Origin: Methylotuvimicrobium sp018830325
GTDB taxonomy: Bacteria; Pseudomonadota; Gammaproteobacteria; Methylococcales; Methylomonadaceae
Assembly: GCF_044788715.1 (NCBI RefSeq)
Contig: NZ_CP173170.1
Location: 2,666,001 to 2,730,000 of the forward strand
Reading direction: 5' to 3'
DNA: 64,000 nt
In this document: positions 60,199 to 64,000 of the stretch, one piece after another
How the letters are laid out: each line of letters opens with the position of its first letter
How positions within the stretch are numbered: the first letter of the stretch is position 1
The notes under the pieces: model-generated
Seen by the model: only the letters and a program-made list of their open reading frames with translations
Database searches by the model: none
What the model was told of the DNA's origin: nothing
Translations under genes and position numbers: made by a program

Positions 60199-60672
60199 TT
60201 AAAGTATAGCAGTATGTCTTTGTTTTATCACGCTAGATAAAAAATTTTTTACGCTTAAATTGCTGGTCTCCACTTTTAGGTTTCGCTCTTGCCCGACAAC
60301 GCTTAAGGTCAAGACTAAATCAGGCTCCGGCAGAAACCCTTCGCCCATTTCCGGCCACTCGATTAAACAAACCGCATCTTGATCCAAATAATCATTAATC
60401 CCGATCCACTCCAATTCTTCCGGGTCGGAGAGGCGATACAAATCAAAATGAATAACTGCTCGACCACTCGATATATACTCCTCAACGAGTGTATAAGTCG
60501 GACTTTTTACCGCTCCCTGATGACCCAACGCTCTCAACAAGCCCCGAACCAGTGTAGTTTTTCCGGCACCTAATTGGCCTTTTAAAAAGATCAAGCATTT
60601 ATGTGGCAACTGCCTCGACAACTCGGCACCGAAGGCTTCGGTAGCCTCGGTATTTCTCAGTTTTATTTGCAT
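60199..60672 (-). CDS. tsaE: tRNA threonylcarbamoyladenosine biosynthesis ATPase TsaE
   Basis: 157 residues. Walker A GQLGAGKTT (32-40), then SPTYTLVEEY, VIHFDLYRLSDPEELEWIG and IEWPEMGEG, all family marks. It works with TsaB and TsaD to make t6A37 on tRNAs. Its ATG shares a base with the nnr stop (TAATG), so the two are translated together. Confidence 0.96.
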   Translation of the reverse strand: MQIKLRNTEATEAFGAELSRQLPHKCLIFLKGQLGAGKTTLVRGLLRALGHQGAVKSPTYTLVEEYISSGRAVIHFDLYRLSDPEELEWIGINDYLDQDAVCLIEWPEMGEGFLPEPDLVLTLSVVGQERNLKVETSNLSVKNFLSSVIKQRHTAIL

Positions 60673-62159
60673 TAATTTACCAAGCGCCTCAAATAGGGCA
60701 TCAAATCGGTCGCTAAAAGTCCCCGCTCACCGCCATCGGCAGCGGCCGCATCGGCAGCCAAACCATGAATATAAACACCTTGTTCGGCGCTTTCCCAATT
60801 ACCGAATCCCTGAGCCAACAGCCCGGCAATCACCCCAGTCAGAACATCCCCCATGCCTCCGGTTGCCATGCCTGGATTACCGACATCGGCAACTGCGACA
60901 TGATGGTGACTAGCAATCAATGTACCCGCCCCTTTCAGTACACAAATACCGCCATATTGCCGCCTGATCAAATTTACTGCCGCGAAGCGATCATGTTCGA
61001 CTTCGGATACTGAGCATTTCAACAAACGCGAAGCCTCGCCCGGATGCGGCGTCAATATGAAATTGTCACCGTATTGGCCCGAATCCGCCAGCCAGTTCAA
61101 GCCGTCAGCATCGATCACCATCGGCTTAGCAGCTCGGATCGTGGCATCGAATAAACCTTTCGACCAATCGCTTCGTCCCAAGCCGGGTCCTAATACAAGA
61201 ACATCTGCACTATCAATGATCGTCTCTATGCACTCCGGTTCGATGTCACCTCGACACATCAATTCCGGCCGCAAGTTATTGATCAATATGGCATGCTCAG
61301 GACGGGTCAACACGGTAACGAGCCCTGCACCAACCCGTAACGCGGCTTCGCCTGCCATACGAATCGCTCCCGAATAACCGAGATCACCGCCGATAACTAT
61401 GACATGTCCATTATGACCTTTGTGCGCACAGCGACTTCTTTGGGGTAGTTGCAAATAACGAATGCGTTGCGCTGCACAATCGACCTTGTCAAAAACCGCG
61501 TTAGGAATATCGAGCGATGCATAATAAATTTTTCCGCAATAATCCGGCGCATCTCCGGTAAACAAGCCTTTTTTCAACCCTATAAAAGACACGGTCAAAT
61601 CCGCTTTAACCGCACAGCCCATGATTTTTCCGGTATCTGCATTCAATCCGCTTGGAATATCGACCGCAATGACGAAAGCCCGACTGGCATTGATGGCCGC
61701 TATAGCATCGGCATATAAACCTTCGACTTCACGATCCAAGCCGGTACCTAGCAGTGCATCGATGATCACTTCTTCGCCAAGTAAAGCTTTCGTATCATAG
61801 GCCGCAACTTTACAGCCGCTATCGATGCAATCTCGATATGCCTTGAGCGCATCGCCCTTAAGCCTAGAAACTTCGACAACAGAATAAATCGTTGCCTCCA
61901 TTCCAGCAGCGATCGCTAAACGCGCTATCACATAGCCATCTCCGGCATTATTACCGCCGCCACAAAAAATCGCGCAACTTGTCGCCTCCGGACAGAACGC
62001 CTTGACCCGCTCAAAGACTGATTGACCTGCCCTGCACATTAATTCATAACCTGGAATGCAAAATTCATCGATTGCCGTTAGGTCCAGTTCTCTTACTTGA
62101 TCGGCGGAATATAGTTCGAGTGGAAGATCTTGCCTGCTCATTGCTTCATCGAAAATCAT
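60672..62159 (-). CDS. nnr: Bifunctional NAD(P)HX epimerase/dehydratase
   Basis: 495 residues from the ATG at 62159. An upstream in-frame start overlaps the HD-GYP gene and adds a Lys-rich stretch without family features; an ATG at 62141 is another option. N-terminal YjeF epimerase domain (CGGGNNAGDGYVIARL), C-terminal ADP-dependent dehydratase (GHVIVIGGDLGYSGAI, LTPHPGEASRLL, NPGMATGGMGDVLTGVIAG). It repairs hydrated NAD(P)H. It heads the nnr-tsaE-amidase-mutL-miaA order. Confidence 0.95.
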   Translation of the reverse strand: MIFDEAMSRQDLPLELYSADQVRELDLTAIDEFCIPGYELMCRAGQSVFERVKAFCPEATSCAIFCGGGNNAGDGYVIARLAIAAGMEATIYSVVEVSRLKGDALKAYRDCIDSGCKVAAYDTKALLGEEVIIDALLGTGLDREVEGLYADAIAAINASRAFVIAVDIPSGLNADTGKIMGCAVKADLTVSFIGLKKGLFTGDAPDYCGKIYYASLDIPNAVFDKVDCAAQRIRYLQLPQRSRCAHKGHNGHVIVIGGDLGYSGAIRMAGEAALRVGAGLVTVLTRPEHAILINNLRPELMCRGDIEPECIETIIDSADVLVLGPGLGRSDWSKGLFDATIRAAKPMVIDADGLNWLADSGQYGDNFILTPHPGEASRLLKCSVSEVEHDRFAAVNLIRRQYGGICVLKGAGTLIASHHHVAVADVGNPGMATGGMGDVLTGVIAGLLAQGFGNWESAEQGVYIHGLAADAAAADGGERGLLATDLMPYLRRLVN

Positions 62160-62175
62160 TGGTTTTAACTTCAGT

Positions 62176-63336
62176 TTAATAGCCCCAAAACTTATTGGCT
62201 TGATCAACGTTAAATCCCTTTGGCGCCGAACAAGGCTTGCTAATTTTATACAGCGCAATGCCGCAATCGCGTTTTTGAGGCTCTCGATAAAAGGCACCCC
62301 GCGGGCTTATTAGAGCGAGCGCGTAAGGCCCCGATGTTTTACTATTTTTAACTGTAGCTCGCTTAGTAATCAAAGCAATTTCGCCATTTTGTAAACCGAC
62401 GAATGTACCGGGGGGATAGATACCGATTTCTCGGATGAATTGATTGGCCAATTGCTCATCGATTTCATTGCCGCGTTTCGCAAACAGCGATTTGATCGCA
62501 TCATGCGCCAAAACCGGAGCTCGATATTTGCGGCCGGTGATCAACGATGTATAGATATCAGCCAGAGAGATGACTTTAGCCCCTTCGCTGATAGCATCTC
62601 CACTGAGCTTATTGGGGTAACCGCTACCATCGTATTTTTCATGATGATGCAAAACCATTGCCAGCCAATCTCTAGATTCTATACCGGCTTTTTTCAATAA
62701 CATAACGCTGTGTTTAGGGTGTTCTATAACTTGCTGGCGCTGCTCACTCGTCAGAGGGGACTCTTGCTGATAAAGCCGATCTTGTAATTTCAGCATGCCT
62801 AAATTCATCGTCAGCGCCGCGCAAACGATGAATTCGTTATCCTCATCGGACAACTGCTTGCGTCGGCCAAGCAAACCGGACAATACAGCAGTATATATCG
62901 AATGAATGACGGCATAATTATTAGCGCAGCCTAGTAAATGAATCGCGCCTAATGCGGCATTAGGATCGAATACGGTAATAATCCGTAAAAGCTCGGCAAT
63001 TTTCGCTATTCGCGGTTGCGCTTCCTCGGCTTTATGAGCCGCTATATCTTGCAGCAATGGAAATAATTTTTGGTTGCAATAAGCGATAGCGGTAAATGGA
63101 TTGGTTTGTAGTTTTTTTTGATCCGACTCTTGCTTTAAAGCCACGCGTAACTCGATCTCTTGTTCCGTAAGATTCCTATAAACACCCTTTTCAAGCAACA
63201 CGTTAAGTTGCTTTTCAGTGGTAACAATCGTATTTTTCTTCAATAACAACGATTGCTCAAAGGTAAAAATGGAAAATGGCAGCGGCGTATTTAATTCGAT
63301 ATCGCTTGGCTGTACTTTGACTAACTCTATTTCCAT
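62176..63336 (-). CDS. HD-GYP-like protein lacking the HD pair
   Basis: 386 residues. An N-terminal region (about 1-75) is followed by an HD-GYP-type domain. The catalytic HD of the LLHDIGK motif is replaced by M177-N178 (AALTMNLGML). The later marks HHHEKYDGSGYP (230-241), a DIYTSL segment (D260) and TGRKYRAP remain. HD-GYP enzymes hydrolyse cyclic di-GMP through a metal site that needs the HD pair, so this protein may only bind the signal or be inactive. It lies upstream of nnr by 16 bases. A TTTAGG ribosome site precedes the ATG. Confidence 0.85.
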   Translation of the reverse strand: MEIELVKVQPSDIELNTPLPFSIFTFEQSLLLKKNTIVTTEKQLNVLLEKGVYRNLTEQEIELRVALKQESDQKKLQTNPFTAIAYCNQKLFPLLQDIAAHKAEEAQPRIAKIAELLRIITVFDPNAALGAIHLLGCANNYAVIHSIYTAVLSGLLGRRKQLSDEDNEFIVCAALTMNLGMLKLQDRLYQQESPLTSEQRQQVIEHPKHSVMLLKKAGIESRDWLAMVLHHHEKYDGSGYPNKLSGDAISEGAKVISLADIYTSLITGRKYRAPVLAHDAIKSLFAKRGNEIDEQLANQFIREIGIYPPGTFVGLQNGEIALITKRATVKNSKTSGPYALALISPRGAFYREPQKRDCGIALYKISKPCSAPKGFNVDQANKFWGY

Positions 63337-63451
63337 GACACACCTAAAGCTTAGGAATTTTTCGTAACATTCAGTATAGCTTGAAGACTACAAATTTTGC
63401 GAAAAGCTGAACTTTAACGTTTCAGCCTATCTTTCACGCTTACTCCCTTTA

Positions 63452-63762
63452 CTGTGAAAGTATGCGAACCGAAGCGGGTGCGGTTGCTCGACTGACAGGC
63501 GTCGGCGGCAGGGCAGATTTTTGCTCCTCGGCAACTGCTCCTGCGTTGCTCTACCTCCTGCATCCTTGCAGTCGTCGGCAATTGCTGAGTTACATGGATG
63601 TAATGAATGCAGAAAATGCAGGAGCATTTTTCTGCCCTGCATCGCCTAAAGCGCCTACTGTTGGTGCCCTAATACACGCCATCCATGGCGTAAATGCAAA
63701 ATCTGCATTCACGGCGTCCTGTCGGGCGAGTGACCGCACCCTCTCAACCTGAGAACTTTCAT
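63452..63762. repeat. Enlarged family A-like repeat, copy A9
   Basis: Inner arms GGTTGCTCGACTGACAGGCG and CTGTCGGGCGAGTGACCGCA enclose several hairpins, among them CGCCATCCATGGCG, GCAAAATCTGC and GCTCCTCGGCAACTGCTCC units. The core is TGCATTCACGGCGTCC. The outer ends differ from A1-A8 (GTGAAAGT / AACTTTCA). No gene. Confidence 0.7.
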
Positions 63763-63805
63763 TTGCCGAGACGATGGCTAGACCTTCATGAACGTTACTC
63801 CCTTT

Positions 63806-64000
63806 ATACTCAAAAAATGGCTAATTTTATGAAGGTATGGGGTGTGGCTAGCGAGGATGTCGGCAGCAGGGATTGCTGCCGTCAAGCCCCCATGGATGGG
63901 TTCACCCAGCACCTAAATTATCCAGGATAGTTAACCATAGACAATGAATTATGGAATTTAGGTGCTGGGTGAACGGCGGTCCTCGATAGACACATCCCAT
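63806..64000. repeat. Family C repeat, copy C3, with module M4, cut by window end
   Basis: TATACTCAAAAAATGGCTAA and AAGGTATGGGGTGTGGCTAG at the left, GGCAGCAGGGATTGCTGCC hairpin, then the module and CGGCGGTCCTCGATAGACAC. Same layout as C1. The right end runs out of the window. Confidence 0.82.
63905..63969. mobile_element. 65-bp hairpin module M4 inserted in repeat C3
   Basis: CCCAGCACCTAAATT / AATTTAGGTGCTGGG. Here the 4-base flanks are TTCA (63901-63904) and TGAA (63970-63973), inverted rather than direct, so the target duplication seen at M1-M3 is not present in simple form. Confidence 0.75.

Noticed and set aside
63452..63762. Dense hairpins considered as a CRISPR or integron array
   Set aside because: Units are irregular in length and spacing, without unique spacers, cas or integrase genes.

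Overview
The window reads as a chromosomal segment of a gammaproteobacterial methylotroph, most likely a type I methanotroph (Methylococcaceae-like). No methane or methanol oxidation gene lies inside it, so this is inference. The support is a tungsten/molybdenum NAD-dependent formate dehydrogenase of the FDH1 type with its own LysR regulator, a quinoprotein-associated SoxYZ-like carrier with its metallohydrolase, molybdenum cofactor genes, and standard gammaproteobacterial gene orders: hrcA-grpE-dnaK-dnaJ-dapB, nlpD-rpoS, and nnr-tsaE-ami-mutL-miaA. No tRNA, rRNA, phage, full insertion sequence or CRISPR array was seen.

Layout. 1-6.4 kb: start of a Nudix hydrolase, a sorbosone-dehydrogenase-like propeller, htpX, fdhD-mobA, two small lipoproteins and a Uma2 nuclease. 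6.4-14.5 kb: SoxYZ-like carrier, zinc metallohydrolase, then the divergent LysR / fdhB-fdhA unit. 15.4-21.4 kb: the heat-shock cluster on the minus strand, with a CIRCE operator at hrcA and a sigma-32-type promoter before dnaK. 21.5-26.2 kb: nadK, recN and the two-step agmatine-to-putrescine route. 26.8-35.2 kb: a large MscK-type channel, NnrS, a ferritin-like DUF455 protein, VanZ, and a GNAT/nitrilase pair. 35.2-42.3 kb: rpoS, nlpD, a membrane J-protein, mobB-moeA, rhodanese, a 54-residue membrane protein, an H-NS-type protein and DUF2914. 42.4-50.6 kb: sucA-sucB-lpdA, a four-helix membrane protein and a semialdehyde dehydrogenase with foreign-looking codon use. 50.9-63.3 kb: YigZ, lipoproteins, YlqF, then miaA-mutL-amidase-tsaE-nnr-degenerate HD-GYP.

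The genes form a few functional groups. fdhD, mobA, mobB and moeA make and load the cofactor that fdhA needs. Formate dehydrogenase supplies NADH from C1 oxidation. HrcA and sigma-32 signals govern the chaperones, and a third sigma-32-like site precedes htpX. NlpD and the amidase are the two halves of a cell-separation system.

Two things stand out. First, the lipoamide dehydrogenase of the 2-oxoglutarate dehydrogenase operon has lost one of its two redox cysteines (Tyr52, Cys57), so the operon may not work as a classical complex. Second, the gaps between genes are filled with several families of small palindromic repeats. Three of these families share one core, and in that core a 64-65 bp hairpin has inserted repeatedly at the same point with 4-bp duplications. 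Ends of one family also supply the start codons of nudF and miaA and the stop codon of mutL.
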